Source of the DNA: an uncultured Marinobacter sp.
GTDB lineage: Bacteria; Pseudomonadota; Gammaproteobacteria; Pseudomonadales; Oleiphilaceae
Direction of reading: 5' to 3'
DNA: 64,000 nucleotides
NCBI RefSeq assembly: GCF_947488835.1
Contig: NZ_CANLBK010000001.1
Coordinates: 62,001 to 126,000, forward strand
The notes under the pieces are model-generated. The model was not told the DNA's origin and searched no databases. It was given only the letters and a program-made list of their open reading frames with translations. Positions 35,514 through 45,148 of this stretch are shown in pieces (positions within the stretch are counted from its first letter, which is position 1; each line of letters begins with the position of its first letter). The position numbers and the translations under genes were made by a program.

Positions 35514-37640
35514 TCAGGTTTTCAATCGTCCTAGCTCGGTATCCAGTATTTCAACCTCTTTATCGAGTGATTCACCGCTACCACGCACCCGCTGGGCAAG
35601 CTCGCGCAGATCACTTGCGGCATCACCAATAGCGGTCAGATTTCGGTTTATTTCTTCACTAACAGAGCTTTGCTCTTCTGCAGCTGTGGCTACCTGAGTG
35701 ACGTGTTCAACAATGGTGCCTATGCGCGTTACCACAGATGCTAGCGAGTGATCGGCTTCACGGGTGCCTTCAACGGCCATGGTTGCCCGCTCAACACCGG
35801 TATTGATGACCGCTACGGTTTGGTGCACTTCTTGCTGCAGGCCATCGATCATTTGACTGATTTCATCGGTTGATTGCCGCGTACGCGATGCCAGTGTGCG
35901 CACCTCATCGGCTACCACCGCAAACCCGCGACCCTGCTCTCCTGCTCGGGCGGCTTCAATAGCGGCGTTCAGTGCCAGCAGGTTGGTTTGCTCGGCAATG
36001 CCTCGAATGACATCCAGAATGCGGTTGATCTCATCACTGCGACTGGCGACATGGCCAATCGCTTTGCTAGCCTCGCCCATATCATCGGCTAAGGCGCTTA
36101 CACCCTCAACAGCAGAACCCAGGGTTTCTTGTGTAAAGCGAATACCATCCTGTGCCTGGCGAGCATTCTCGGCAGACTCACTGGCAAAGCCAGCCACTTC
36201 ACCTGCGGCCGCTGACATTTCATTCATTGCCGTGACTACGCTGTCTACCTCATGGTGCTGTCGTGTTGTGTTTTCCTCAGTATCCCGGGCAATGGTGCCG
36301 ACATCCGTGGCTTGCTCATGTACGCGAACATTCACCGCTTTCAGGTCGTTAATCATCTCGCGCAGACGTGCCAGGAACGTATTGAAACCACCGGCAAGTT
36401 CAATCAGTTCGGCATGGGTATCAATATTCAGCTCTCGGGTCAGATCGCCTTCAGCGTTGCTGAGGCTATTCATCCGGTCGCGAATTTCATCCAGCGGCCG
36501 AATGACAGAACGAACCATCAGGATCAGCATTAATACCGAAAAAATGGATACAACAATGCCCACCAGCAACTGACGTTGTGCCGTTGCTGAAACCTCATTT
36601 GAAAGCAGCGTGGTTATTTCATCAAGCTGCGCAAGTGCCGCAGCACGGGGAAGTTCAATCAGCAGCGACCATTCCCGGCCGGCGTCTGCTATCCGAACCG
36701 GGTAGGATACCGCGAGCGTCTCACCGTCATCATAGCGGCCTCCATCGCGATGCAGTGCTGCCATTTCGCTGGCCCGCTCGGGCATGGCCTCTGCCAGCGG
36801 CCGCGCCAAGGCGTCACCGTAGTGGCTGCTCGCTACGATCAAGCCTTTCTCGCTCAGTAAAGTGACACGTGATTGCCCGTTATAGAGCTGCCCGCTGACT
36901 GATTTAACAGTGTCTTGCAGGGTATCAAGGTTGATATCGACACCGACAACGCCCGCAAAGTTACGGTCGGCCATGATCGGCACTACGAGCGTAGTCACCA
37001 GCTTGCTGTAGCCGTCTTCAATCTCATAGTTGTACGGTTCCATGATGCAGGAACCTTTGGTTTCCATCGGGCAGAAATACCACTCGGCCTCGCGGGCACC
37101 AAATTCGTTCAGTGTGTCATCGTATTTTTCTTCGGGATCATCCACTTGCTCAAACTGGACATCACCATTACGGTCACGGAAATAATAAATCTCCAGTGTG
37201 CCGGTGGGAGTGCTGTGTTCTTCAACGTTCCCGGTGAAGTATCGGTCCTGGCCATCGTAAGCATTGGGTTCAAATTGGGCGTAAATAGTACTGAGGTTTT
37301 GTTCTGGAATCAGCACTGCTCGGACAGCGTCTGATAGGGCACTACGGCTGATCCGCGCAGAATTATCGGCCGCTATGTTCTCTTGAATAATGTTGCGTAC
37401 GATTCCCGGAACTTTGAATGCAGCGTTGAACTCACCGCCTACCTGCTCGCCATACTCGCCTGCCGTTGCAAGCAAACGATCCATGACAATATCCTGCACC
37501 AGTGTGCCGGTGTCTTCAGTCAGGCGATTTTCCATCTGGCTAAGCGACAATTGCGCTGTCACCATCATGCTGGCACCCATTACGAGCAACAAGCTGATAA
37601 CCAATGCGTATAGCTTGATCTTAAGCGGTAGCTTTTTCAT
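35514..37640 (-). CDS. methyl-accepting chemotaxis protein with Cache-type sensor
   Basis: 708 residues. N-terminal span at about 9-30, a large periplasmic region (about 35-350) that looks like a double Cache sensor ([54 protein letters not shown]), a second span near 358-378, HAMP, and a cytoplasmic signalling domain with [24 protein letters not shown]. Two cysteines in the sensor ([10 protein letters not shown]) may form a disulfide. Ligand unknown. Independent of the chemoreceptor at 3.8 kb; only the signalling domain is alike. Confidence 0.92.
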   Translation of the reverse strand: MKKLPLKIKLYALVISLLLVMGASMMVTAQLSLSQMENRLTEDTGTLVQDIVMDRLLATAGEYGEQVGGEFNAAFKVPGIVRNIIQENIAADNSARISRSALSDAVRAVLIPEQNLSTIYAQFEPNAYDGQDRYFTGNVEEHSTPTGTLEIYYFRDRNGDVQFEQVDDPEEKYDDTLNEFGAREAEWYFCPMETKGSCIMEPYNYEIEDGYSKLVTTLVVPIMADRNFAGVVGVDINLDTLQDTVKSVSGQLYNGQSRVTLLSEKGLIVASSHYGDALARPLAEAMPERASEMAALHRDGGRYDDGETLAVSYPVRIADAGREWSLLIELPRAAALAQLDEITTLLSNEVSATAQRQLLVGIVVSIFSVLMLILMVRSVIRPLDEIRDRMNSLSNAEGDLTRELNIDTHAELIELAGGFNTFLARLREMINDLKAVNVRVHEQATDVGTIARDTEENTTRQHHEVDSVVTAMNEMSAAAGEVAGFASESAENARQAQDGIRFTQETLGSAVEGVSALADDMGEASKAIGHVASRSDEINRILDVIRGIAEQTNLLALNAAIEAARAGEQGRGFAVVADEVRTLASRTRQSTDEISQMIDGLQQEVHQTVAVINTGVERATMAVEGTREADHSLASVVTRIGTIVEHVTQVATAAEEQSSVSEEINRNLTAIGDAASDLRELAQRVRGSGESLDKEVEILDTELGRLKT

Positions 37641-37768
37641 ACCTCAAGTAACCTTCTTGGCTTTAATCATCAATCGGTTTTGTGCGGGGTGTTACATTTT
37701 ATTGCAGTATATATGGTGTTATCGGCGGGCAAGTTGATCACTTGACGTGATAAACGTAACGGAACGTT

Positions 37769-37814
37769 AGCAAAAGCCGCTTTGGCTCTATGAGCCTGGG
37801 AGGTGTCGCCCAGG
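37769..37814 (-). terminator. two hairpins after dnaE2
   Basis: On the minus strand just after dnaE2, CCTGGG/CCCAGG (37795-37814, 8-nt loop) is followed by AGCC-AAAGC-GGCT and TTTTG. The second hairpin looks like a short intrinsic terminator. The rest of the 190-bp gap (37641-37830) must hold the promoter of the chemoreceptor gene; I see nothing else. Confidence 0.55.
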
Positions 37815-37830
37815 GAGTTCAGCAGAATAC

Positions 37831-40800
37831 TTAATGAAAATCTCGCGAACTGACCGGGAGTGTCTGTATCAGATGGCTCAGGTCCGAGAGTTTCCCTGCC
37901 ATAACATGAACAATTTCCCCCTCTCTTTCCAGAATGCCTTTTACGTGCAACAACCGTGCGGTGAGTAACGGTTTTCGCTGCCGGCGGGCGGTTTCCAGCC
38001 AGACCACGACGTTCACGTTGCCGGTTTCGTCTTCCAGGGTTACGAAGGTAACGCCGGAGGCGGAGCCGGGGCGCTGGCGGCCGGTTACCAGGCCGGCTAC
38101 CTGTACGGGGATGCCGGCTTTGGTGGTTTTTAGTTGTTCAGCGCTGAGGCAGAACTGTAGGTGGCCTTGTTCCCGGAGCAAGGCCAGTGGGTGGCGTTGG
38201 AGGGTTAGGCCCTGACTGGCGTAGTCGGCGAGGACGTTCTGGCCTTCGGTGGGTTCCGGTAATTGGTTGCAGGTTTCCAGCTCGTAGTGTTCGTCGTCTT
38301 CGGCGGCAGCGAAGAGCTCAGAGGGTTTTTCGTGGCCCAGCAGTTGCCAGTAGGCTTGATGTCGGTTCGCAGCGAACGCGGGCATGGCGTTGGCGCCGGC
38401 AAGGAGTTCCATGTCGCGCTGGTTGAGGCTTGCCAAGCGGCGTAGCTCTGTGGAAGACCGGTAGCCAGTTTCGGGGCGATTTTGATATAGGCGCTCGGCG
38501 GCACTGCTTGAAAATCCCTGGATGATTCTCAGGCCCAGGCGTAGTTGCAGGTCCGGGCCTTCCAGAGTGTGATTCCACTGGCTGTTGTTGATGTCGAGAG
38601 GTAGTGCCACTACGTTGTGGCGTTTGGCGTCCTGCAACAGTTGCGATGGGGAGTAGAATCCCATGGGCTGGCTGTTGAGTAAGGCGCAGTAGAACGCAGC
38701 AGGGTAGTGGCATTTTATCCATGCGGAAACGTAAACGAGCAAGGCGAAACTGGCTGAATGGGATTCCGGGAAGCCGTAACCACCGAAGCCGCAAATTTGC
38801 AGGTAGAGGCGTTCGGCAAAGTCGGCATCGTGGCCCCGTGAAAGCATACCGTTGATGAGCTTTTCCCGGAACGGCGTCATGTCGCCATGGGATTTCCAGG
38901 CAGCCATGGCGCGGCGGAGTTGGTCGGCTTCGCCTGCTGTGAATCCCGCAGCGACCATGGCGAGTTTGATGACCTGTTCCTGGAAAATGGGCACGCCTAG
39001 CGTGCGCTCCAACACGCCACGGATGGCGTCGTTGGGGTAGTCCACCGGCTCCAGCCCATGCTTGCGGCGCAGGTATGGGTGCACCATGTCGCCTTGAATG
39101 GGACCGGGGCGGACGATGGCAACTTCAATCACCAGATCGTAATAGGTTTCAGGCTTCAGTCTGGGGAGCATGTTGATCTGGGCGCGGGATTCCACCTGGA
39201 ATACACCAATGCTGTCGCCTTTTTGCAGCATGTTGTAGGTGGCTCGGTCTTCTTGGGGAATGTCCTGCATGCGAAAGGGTTCGCCTTTCTGTTGACTGAT
39301 CATCTCCAGGGCTTTGCGTATTGCCGTGAGCATGCCCAGTGCGAGCACGTCAACTTTCATCAGGCCCAGGCTTTCCAGGTCGTCTTTGTCCCACTGGATA
39401 ACGGTTCGGTCTGCCATGGCGGCATTTTCCACTGGCACCAGTTCGGACAGGGGGCCGGAGCTGATTACAAAGCCACCCACGTGTTGGGACAGGTGGCGGG
39501 GGAAGCCGAGCAGGGTGTTCACCAGAGCAAAGAACTGGTCTGCCACTTGCGGGTTGCGGGTCAGACGTTTGTCGAGAATTTGCTGGCGCCAGTTGGTGGC
39601 TTTGTCACGCCAGTCGATGCCTTCAAGAAGTTGCTCCACCAGTGCTGGATCGAACCCCAGAGTCTTGCCAACGTCGCGAATAGCGCTCTTTGGACGATAG
39701 CGGATAACTGTGGCTGCCAATGCCGCCCGCTCTCGGCTATAGCGTCGGTAGATGTACTGGATCACTTCTTCCCGGCGTTCGTGTTCAAAGTCCACGTCGA
39801 TATCCGGCGGCTCGTTTCTGTCTTTGGAGATGAAGCGTTCAAACAGCAAATCCACCTGTGCCGGGTTTACTTCGGTAATGCCCAGACAATAGCACACGGC
39901 GGAGTTTGCGGCGGAGCCACGGCCCTGGCATAGAATGTCGCGGCTGCGGGCGAAGGCTACTATGTCGTGAATGGTGAGGAAGTAGTGTTCATACTTCATC
40001 TCTGAAATCAGCCCCAGTTCTTTGCGGATCAGGGCCTGAACAGACAGTGGCGTGCCTGCCGGGTAGCGTCGTCGCTCACCTTCCTGAGTTAGGCGTTTCA
40101 GATAAACATCCGGGGTTTCTCCCTTTGGCACCAGGTCTGGGGGATATTCGTAACGCAAGCTGCCGGGCTCAAAGGTGCACTGTTGGGCAATGCGTACAGA
40201 TTCTTTCAGCCAGGCTTCCGGAAACAACCGTTGCAGGACCGGTAACGGGCGGAGGTAGCGTTCACCGTTCTGGAATAGACAGTGGCCGGCGCTTTCCAGG
40301 CTGGTGTGGTTGCGCAGGGCAGTGAGGACATCTTGCAAAGGTTGGCGTTGCCGGTTGTGCATGTGAACTTCGCCAATGGCCGTAATCGGGCAGCGCAAGT
40401 GGTCACTAAGCCAGCGGGCTCTGGCCAGTTGCTGCTCTTCACCGGATTCCAGGGTGCGGGCGGCGGCAATCCAGAGGCGGTGTTCGAATAACCGGGTTAA
40501 CCATTCGCCGCAGGCCAGAGCCTGATCCGCATCAGCTTCGATAGTTGAGGGCGGCAACCACAGGCACAGGCAGTCATCCAGAGCATGTGTTTCCACGTCG
40601 CTATGGAAAATCCGGTATTGCCCTTTTTCAGCCCGGCGCCGACCGATGGTTATAAACTGGCAGAGCTGCCCATAGCCTTTGCGAGTGCGCGCCAAAAGAA
40701 TAAACCGAGACGTGCTGGCACCGGGTGGGCTGTCAGCCAGCTCAAACCAGCTCCCGGTAATCAATTTTACCGGGCTTTCTTTCAGTGCTGCCCAGGCGCG

Positions 40801-40953
40801 GGGGATGCCCGCAACCGAGCAGGCATCGGTGATGGCCAGTGCTGTATACCCAAGCTCTGCGGCGCGCTCTGCAAGTTCATGGGGGTGAGAGGCTCCAGTC
40901 AAAAAAGTGAAGTTACTGAAGCAGAAGAGTTCAGCGTAGGAAGATTCGCCCAT
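37831..40953 (-). CDS. dnaE2: error-prone DNA polymerase DnaE2
   Basis: Replicative-type alpha polymerase that carries out SOS translesion synthesis with ImuA and ImuB. 1040 residues from MGESSYAELFCFSNFTFLTGASHP, the family N-terminus (PHP domain); the open frame extends 91 codons upstream across imuB and was trimmed. Polymerase motifs: GRGSAANSAVCYCLGIT, PPDIDVDFEHERREEVIQYIYRRY, and FFAL..FPRHLSQHVGGFVIS; HhH region and a C-terminal OB fold. Start and imuB stop overlap as TGATG, implying coupling. Confidence 0.96.
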   Translation of the reverse strand: MGESSYAELFCFSNFTFLTGASHPHELAERAAELGYTALAITDACSVAGIPRAWAALKESPVKLITGSWFELADSPPGASTSRFILLARTRKGYGQLCQFITIGRRRAEKGQYRIFHSDVETHALDDCLCLWLPPSTIEADADQALACGEWLTRLFEHRLWIAAARTLESGEEQQLARARWLSDHLRCPITAIGEVHMHNRQRQPLQDVLTALRNHTSLESAGHCLFQNGERYLRPLPVLQRLFPEAWLKESVRIAQQCTFEPGSLRYEYPPDLVPKGETPDVYLKRLTQEGERRRYPAGTPLSVQALIRKELGLISEMKYEHYFLTIHDIVAFARSRDILCQGRGSAANSAVCYCLGITEVNPAQVDLLFERFISKDRNEPPDIDVDFEHERREEVIQYIYRRYSRERAALAATVIRYRPKSAIRDVGKTLGFDPALVEQLLEGIDWRDKATNWRQQILDKRLTRNPQVADQFFALVNTLLGFPRHLSQHVGGFVISSGPLSELVPVENAAMADRTVIQWDKDDLESLGLMKVDVLALGMLTAIRKALEMISQQKGEPFRMQDIPQEDRATYNMLQKGDSIGVFQVESRAQINMLPRLKPETYYDLVIEVAIVRPGPIQGDMVHPYLRRKHGLEPVDYPNDAIRGVLERTLGVPIFQEQVIKLAMVAAGFTAGEADQLRRAMAAWKSHGDMTPFREKLINGMLSRGHDADFAERLYLQICGFGGYGFPESHSASFALLVYVSAWIKCHYPAAFYCALLNSQPMGFYSPSQLLQDAKRHNVVALPLDINNSQWNHTLEGPDLQLRLGLRIIQGFSSSAAERLYQNRPETGYRSSTELRRLASLNQRDMELLAGANAMPAFAANRHQAYWQLLGHEKPSELFAAAEDDEHYELETCNQLPEPTEGQNVLADYASQGLTLQRHPLALLREQGHLQFCLSAEQLKTTKAGIPVQVAGLVTGRQRPGSASGVTFVTLEDETGNVNVVVWLETARRQRKPLLTARLLHVKGILEREGEIVHVMAGKLSDLSHLIQTLPVSSRDFH

Positions 40954-42371
40954 CAGCCAAACCACCCGTGTATAAACCAGCCTTCCCGCATATCCCGGAA
41001 TACCCAGGCCAGTTGTCCGCTGTTCAGTTGGGCTATGTAATAATCCCGGTGTACTCGCTGGCCGTCCCACCAACCCCCGCTGATCCGTTCCGGGCCGGTA
41101 AACCAGGCTTTGGGACTTTCTGTGAGCGGCTGAGGGCCTTGCAGGAGCCACAGAGGGCGGCGGGGCAGTTGGCATGCTGTTGTTATCGTTGCACGGTTTG
41201 ATCGGCGCACATCTGAGGTACTCCAAGCCCGCTCGGGCCGGTGGTCATCCTTGGGCGCTAGCTGTTTCAGTGCGTTATCCCCAAGCCTTGCCTGCAGGCG
41301 GCTCATCAGGGTGTGCCAGGCTTCGTTCAAATCCTGGTTTTCGCCTAGCAAATCCTGTCCTCCGGGCACCTCCCGCCCAAGAAACCGCTTAACCGTCAGG
41401 CGCAATGACGCGACCGGAGCTTTAAGCGGCTGCTGTTCAAATCGCAGGCTAATGAGGCTCAAAAATGCCTCCGCGCGGTGTTCCGGGCCGGAAGTGCGAA
41501 TGCGGAGGCGCGTGGGTTCCCCGTGCCGATGTTGGAGCACTAACAATAAACAATCAGTATCCTGCTGGCGCCAACACAGATCTTTTTCCAGCTCAGACAA
41601 CATGCGGTGCAATGGGAAAAGCAGCCCCTGTGACTGTTCAATATCCTGGACAAAGTCTGCTTGTTGCCGGAAATGATGTGGCGGTTGCCAAGATACTTGA
41701 GGGTCTGCCCTGGAGCCTTGAATTTTCTGGATGGTCGCCAGGGTTTCCGGGGATAGTCGCCGTGCCATTTCTGTCGGGGGCAAACTGAAGACTTCACCAA
41801 GAGTGCTCAAGCCAAGTCGTTTCAAGCGTGTGCGGGTGCGTACGTCAAACTCCGCAGCTTGCAGGGGTATTCTGCCTAGAGTCCGGAGGATATGGGCTGT
41901 ATCAGATGTACATTCAGCCATACCGTTACGTGCGATCAGGCCCGCTGCCAAGGGTGTGTGGCCAATGCCCACCCAGGCGGTAAGCTGACGCTCATGAAGC
42001 ACTTCTTCTATTGTTCTCCAAACAGCCGGAAGGCCACCGTACATTCGCTGCAGACTGCCGATTTCAGCCAACAAACCGTTAGGCGGAACCAACACAATAT
42101 GAGCTGCATAGCGATACATCCAGAGAGCCTGGTCTTCCAGAATGCGGGCTTCTTGTGATTGGTCTGCTCTTACTATTCCCAGATCCGGCGCAAGGCTGAC
42201 GGCCGTTTTTAGCCGCATGCCAGCTTTCACGCCCAGGTCCCGGGCGGCAGGGCAGGCCTGTATTACCTTCTGCCCGGAGCCCTCCACAATCACCAGCGCC
42301 GCGACGTGTTCACCGGAGCGGCGAATGTGATCCAGCAACAGGTGAGGGAAGTGCAAATGCAGCCAAAGCAT
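40953..42371 (-). CDS. imuB: Y-family polymerase-like protein ImuB
   Basis: Non-catalytic Y-family homologue that connects DnaE2 and ImuA to the beta clamp. 472 residues from the chosen ATG (MLWLHLHFPHLLLDHI, typical start); a longer form from the ATG at 42398 is possible but would overlap imuA by 22 bp. The N-terminal strand lacks the catalytic acidic residue of active Y-family enzymes (WLHLHFPHL). It keeps the fingers/palm outline (WVGIGHTPLAAGLIARNG) and HhH region (LKRLGLSTLGEVFSLP). The start is 5 bp after the imuA stop. Confidence 0.92.
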   Translation of the reverse strand: MLWLHLHFPHLLLDHIRRSGEHVAALVIVEGSGQKVIQACPAARDLGVKAGMRLKTAVSLAPDLGIVRADQSQEARILEDQALWMYRYAAHIVLVPPNGLLAEIGSLQRMYGGLPAVWRTIEEVLHERQLTAWVGIGHTPLAAGLIARNGMAECTSDTAHILRTLGRIPLQAAEFDVRTRTRLKRLGLSTLGEVFSLPPTEMARRLSPETLATIQKIQGSRADPQVSWQPPHHFRQQADFVQDIEQSQGLLFPLHRMLSELEKDLCWRQQDTDCLLLVLQHRHGEPTRLRIRTSGPEHRAEAFLSLISLRFEQQPLKAPVASLRLTVKRFLGREVPGGQDLLGENQDLNEAWHTLMSRLQARLGDNALKQLAPKDDHRPERAWSTSDVRRSNRATITTACQLPRRPLWLLQGPQPLTESPKAWFTGPERISGGWWDGQRVHRDYYIAQLNSGQLAWVFRDMREGWFIHGWFG

Positions 42372-42376
42372 AGAAG

Positions 42377-43066
42377 TTACCGTGCCGCCCCAGGCCATGG
42401 GCCTTGAACCACGCGGGGCGCTTCATGGTGAGACAGGCTTGCCCGATGAGCTATGGCAAGCGAGCAGCGTTGGCCCGGCCAGCTGCCGCGGCGTTTTACC
42501 ACATTCACTTTCAGGCCCTGCTGATGGTCAGGCTCCAGCTCAAGGCGCAAGGCAGCCGGGGAGTTTTGTTCCACGTAGTGGCGCTCACGAAAAAGCACGC
42601 AAACATTGCTTCCAGCTTCAGCCGCCAACTGCAAACGCCGGATTTCCCGGGCGGCCAGTTTACCGGGCCAAGCCATGACCAGGCCGGTAACCGGGGAACG
42701 CAGGCAATTTTCCAGAGTCCAGAGAAAGTCTCCTTTGTCTTCGGTGTGGATTATGATGACTTGATCCAGGTCGATACCTGCCCGCGCCAGTGCCGGAGCA
42801 TAGGGCGTGTGAGGCGGATTCAGCCAGAACACGGTTTTACCGGCCTGCGACAACCTCTGCATTAGCGGTATTAACAGAGTCAGCTCACCAATGCCGGGAG
42901 TATCCAGTAGGCACTCACTCAAAGCACCTCGGGGCCAGCCCAGCCCGCCGAGCTGGTTATCCAAGGCCTGATAACCGGTCGGTTCTGCCGGTTGAGTGGT
43001 TTTGTTGTGTTTGTGTCCCTGCCAAACACGGGCATCCTGCATTAGTGTGTTAAGAAGCTCGCTCAT
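42377..43066 (-). CDS. imuA: ImuA (SulA/RecA-like mutasome protein)
   Basis: 229 residues. RecA-like core in reduced form: YQALDNQLGGLGWPRGALSE, PGIGELTLLIPLMQRLSQAGKTVFWLNPP and GLVMAWPGKLAAREIRRLQLAAE. Needed with ImuB for DnaE2-dependent mutagenesis. First gene of imuA-imuB-dnaE2; a LexA box ends 15 bp upstream of the ATG. The usual leading lexA2 gene of some cassettes is absent here. C-terminal region rich in Arg and His. Confidence 0.88.
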   Translation of the reverse strand: MSELLNTLMQDARVWQGHKHNKTTQPAEPTGYQALDNQLGGLGWPRGALSECLLDTPGIGELTLLIPLMQRLSQAGKTVFWLNPPHTPYAPALARAGIDLDQVIIIHTEDKGDFLWTLENCLRSPVTGLVMAWPGKLAAREIRRLQLAAEAGSNVCVLFRERHYVEQNSPAALRLELEPDHQQGLKVNVVKRRGSWPGQRCSLAIAHRASLSHHEAPRVVQGPWPGAAR

Positions 43067-43081
43067 GGTGTAATCTCGGAA

Positions 43082-43101
43082 TACTGTTTAAATATACAGT
43101 A
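43082..43101 (-). promoter_or_regulatory. LexA (SOS) box of imuA-imuB-dnaE2
   Basis: A 20-bp site with the form TACTGT-N8-ACAGTA, fully matching the gammaproteobacterial consensus CTGT-N8-ACAG with an AT-rich spacer. It lies 16-35 bp before the imuA start codon, where LexA binding would block transcription or sit just downstream of a promoter. The first gene in the other direction, phhB, starts at 43211. Confidence 0.93.
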
Positions 43102-43210
43102 TTCCGAAGAGGGGCCGATTTCAAGACGCCGGTTGATAAAATGTATGACCGGGCCCATCTTGTATTATGTGTAGCGGTAGAGAATTCGGATATCGGCTCG
43201 GAGGTTTTGC

Positions 43211-43549
43211 ATGAGTGGACTGGCTGAACTGCGTTGTGAGGCGTGTAGTGCGAACGCCCCCAAGGTAACTGATGAAGAGAAACGGTCACTGCACAAAGAC
43301 GTTCAGGAGTGGGACATTCTCAGCGTTGATGGCGAAGAACAATTACGCCGGGTATTTAAATTCAGGAATTTTGCTCAGGCCCTGGCGTTTACCAACACGG
43401 TAGGGGAGCTGGCTGAGGAAGAAAATCATCATCCGGCCATTTTATTGGAATATGGGAAGGCGACCATAAGTTGGTGGACCCACGCAATCGGTGGGTTGCA
43501 CAAGAATGATTTCATCATGGCAGCGAGAACAGACTCGGCTTACCACTGA
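43211..43549 (+). CDS. phhB: pterin-4a-carbinolamine dehydratase
   Basis: 112 residues. Recycles pterin-4a-carbinolamine made by phenylalanine hydroxylase, and may act in folate-related salvage. Signature motifs are [35 protein letters not shown] in parts (the EENHHP catalytic His pair) and [20 protein letters not shown]. The phenylalanine hydroxylase gene itself is not nearby. ATG at 43211 has GGAGG upstream. Its end overlaps the convergent small gene by 10 bp. Confidence 0.95.
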   Translation: MSGLAELRCEACSANAPKVTDEEKRSLHKDVQEWDILSVDGEEQLRRVFKFRNFAQALAFTNTVGELAEEENHHPAILLEYGKATISWWTHAIGGLHKNDFIMAARTDSAYH

Positions 43550-43713
43550 TCGTCTTTTTTTTCCTCGGCTTCAAGTTCTGCCTTGCGCTTGCGGACTTTT
43601 TCCAGCTTGTCTTTGGGAATGCTCATTTTTCTGGCTGAGTCCCGAAGCATGAATAAACTGCCCAGAATCAGACCCAAGGCGGCGAGTATAAAAATCCAGC
43701 CTATCATTGGCAT
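43540..43713 (-). CDS. small membrane protein, DUF2897-like
   Basis: 57 residues, deduced from the minus strand: an N-terminal hydrophobic helix ([20 protein letters not shown]) and a charged tail with [21 protein letters not shown]. The ATG is preceded by AAGGAG at good spacing, and the gene fits the short space between phhB and the next gene. The pattern (helix, then Ser-Ala-Arg-Lys, then basic/acidic tail) is what I recall of DUF2897; function unknown. Confidence 0.7.
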   Translation of the reverse strand: MPMIGWIFILAALGLILGSLFMLRDSARKMSIPKDKLEKVRKRKAELEAEEKKDDQW

Positions 43714-43852
43714 ACGTCAGGCTCCTTTTTAGTTGGAGTAGTGTTGTTGGAGTGGCTTTCTCTATAGTGGCATGTCCCGGCCGGGTTGGCGGCACATTCC
43801 ACCCCTTATCAAGCATTATGGCAGTGTCTGCCGAAAACAGGAGTGCTACCAG

Positions 43853-44155
43853 GTGGCAAAACTATTACAGATCGATTTTCCTTTCACGGGTCCGTTTGGT
43901 TCAGAAATGGCTGAGGCGCTAAGAGATCTCGCCGTTTCCATCACGGAAGAGCCCGGCTTTATCTGGAAAATCTGGACGGAAAATGAGTCTGAAAAAGATG
44001 CGGGCGGTATTTATCTTTTTAAAACGGAAGAGACTGCGCAAGCCTATCTTGAGAAACACACAGCAAGGCTCAAGGGGCTTGGCGTTGAAAAGGTTCACGC
44101 CAAGATCTTTGATGTGAACGAGGCATTATCCAAGATTACAGCAGGGCCGATTTGA
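43853..44155 (+). CDS. YdhR-like monooxygenase-family protein
   Basis: 100-residue ferredoxin-like alpha/beta barrel protein related to E. coli YdhR (MATLLQIHFAFNGPFG-type start). Conserved stretches: [52 protein letters not shown] and [14 protein letters not shown] at 43853 was chosen from family alignment and its AGGAG ribosome site; the open frame begins 27 codons earlier. Enzymatic function is not established. Confidence 0.88.
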   Translation: MAKLLQIDFPFTGPFGSEMAEALRDLAVSITEEPGFIWKIWTENESEKDAGGIYLFKTEETAQAYLEKHTARLKGLGVEKVHAKIFDVNEALSKITAGPI

Positions 44156-44218
44156 AACTCTGGCATCCGCATAGATCCGATCCGTCGTAAACAAACAGCA
44201 TTTAAGGAGTCCGATACA

Positions 44219-45106
44219 ATGAGCGATCCCGGTTATGTTCCCCCCAAAGTCTGGAAGTGGGAATCTGCCAGCGGTGGTGCATTTGCAAATATTAACCGCC
44301 CTATTGCAGGCTCTACTCACGAGAAGGATCTGCCGATTGGCAAGCATCCTTTTCAGCTCTATTCACTGGCGACACCAAACGGTGTAAAAGTCACAATAAT
44401 GCTGGAAGAGCTGCTGGAGCTGGGCATCAGCGAGGCGGAATACGATGCCTGGTTGGTTCGCATTAATGAAGGTGAGCAGTTCGGTAGCGGGTTTGTGGAT
44501 GTGAACCCCAACTCCAAGATTCCCGCGTTGATGGATCACTCGCAGGACCCTGCTGTTCGGGTGTTTGAGTCTGGTTCCATACTGCTTTATCTGGCTGAGA
44601 AGTTTGATAAGTTTCTGCCGTCGGATATCACTGCTCGTACCGAGACACTTAACTGGCTGTTCTGGCAAATGGGCAGTGCCGCGTTTGTGGGTGGTGGTTT
44701 CGGACACTTCTATGCTTATGCGCCAGAGAAGTACGAATACCCTATTAACCGCTACACCATGGAAGTGAAGCGGCAGCTGGATGTGCTGGATCGCCAGTTG
44801 GCCAATAATCGCTATGTTGCGGGTGACGAATACACCATTGCCGATATGGCCATCTGGCCTTGGTATGGCGCACTGGTAACTAACGCTGTGTACGATGCCG
44901 CAGAGTTTCTTGAGGCACACACCTACACCAATGTGATGCGCTGGGCTCTGGAGCTTAAAAAACGGCCGGCCGTGCAGCGCGGGCGAATGGTCAACCGCGC
45001 CTGGGGTGAACCAGAAACCCAGTTGCACGAGCGCCATGACGCCAGTGACTTTGAGTACAAAACCCAGGACAAGATTGGTGAGAGTTCTGAAAGCTCTGAG
45101 GGCTGA
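44219..45106 (+). CDS. yghU: glutathione-dependent disulfide-bond oxidoreductase YghU
   Basis: 295-residue Nu-class glutathione transferase homologue. N-terminal extension typical of YghU (PPKVWKWESASGGAFANINRPIAGSTHEKDLP), thioredoxin-like GST domain (HPFQLYSLATPNGVKVTIMLEEL, NPNSKIPALMDH, VFESGSILLYLAEKF) and an all-alpha C-terminal domain. Reduces disulfides using glutathione. ATG is preceded by AAGGAG. Confidence 0.93.
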   Translation: MSDPGYVPPKVWKWESASGGAFANINRPIAGSTHEKDLPIGKHPFQLYSLATPNGVKVTIMLEELLELGISEAEYDAWLVRINEGEQFGSGFVDVNPNSKIPALMDHSQDPAVRVFESGSILLYLAEKFDKFLPSDITARTETLNWLFWQMGSAAFVGGGFGHFYAYAPEKYEYPINRYTMEVKRQLDVLDRQLANNRYVAGDEYTIADMAIWPWYGALVTNAVYDAAEFLEAHTYTNVMRWALELKKRPAVQRGRMVNRAWGEPETQLHERHDASDFEYKTQDKIGESSESSEG

Positions 45107-45148
45107 GGGCTCTTAATTCCTGAAGCGTTAATTAAGCCAGGCAGTTTG

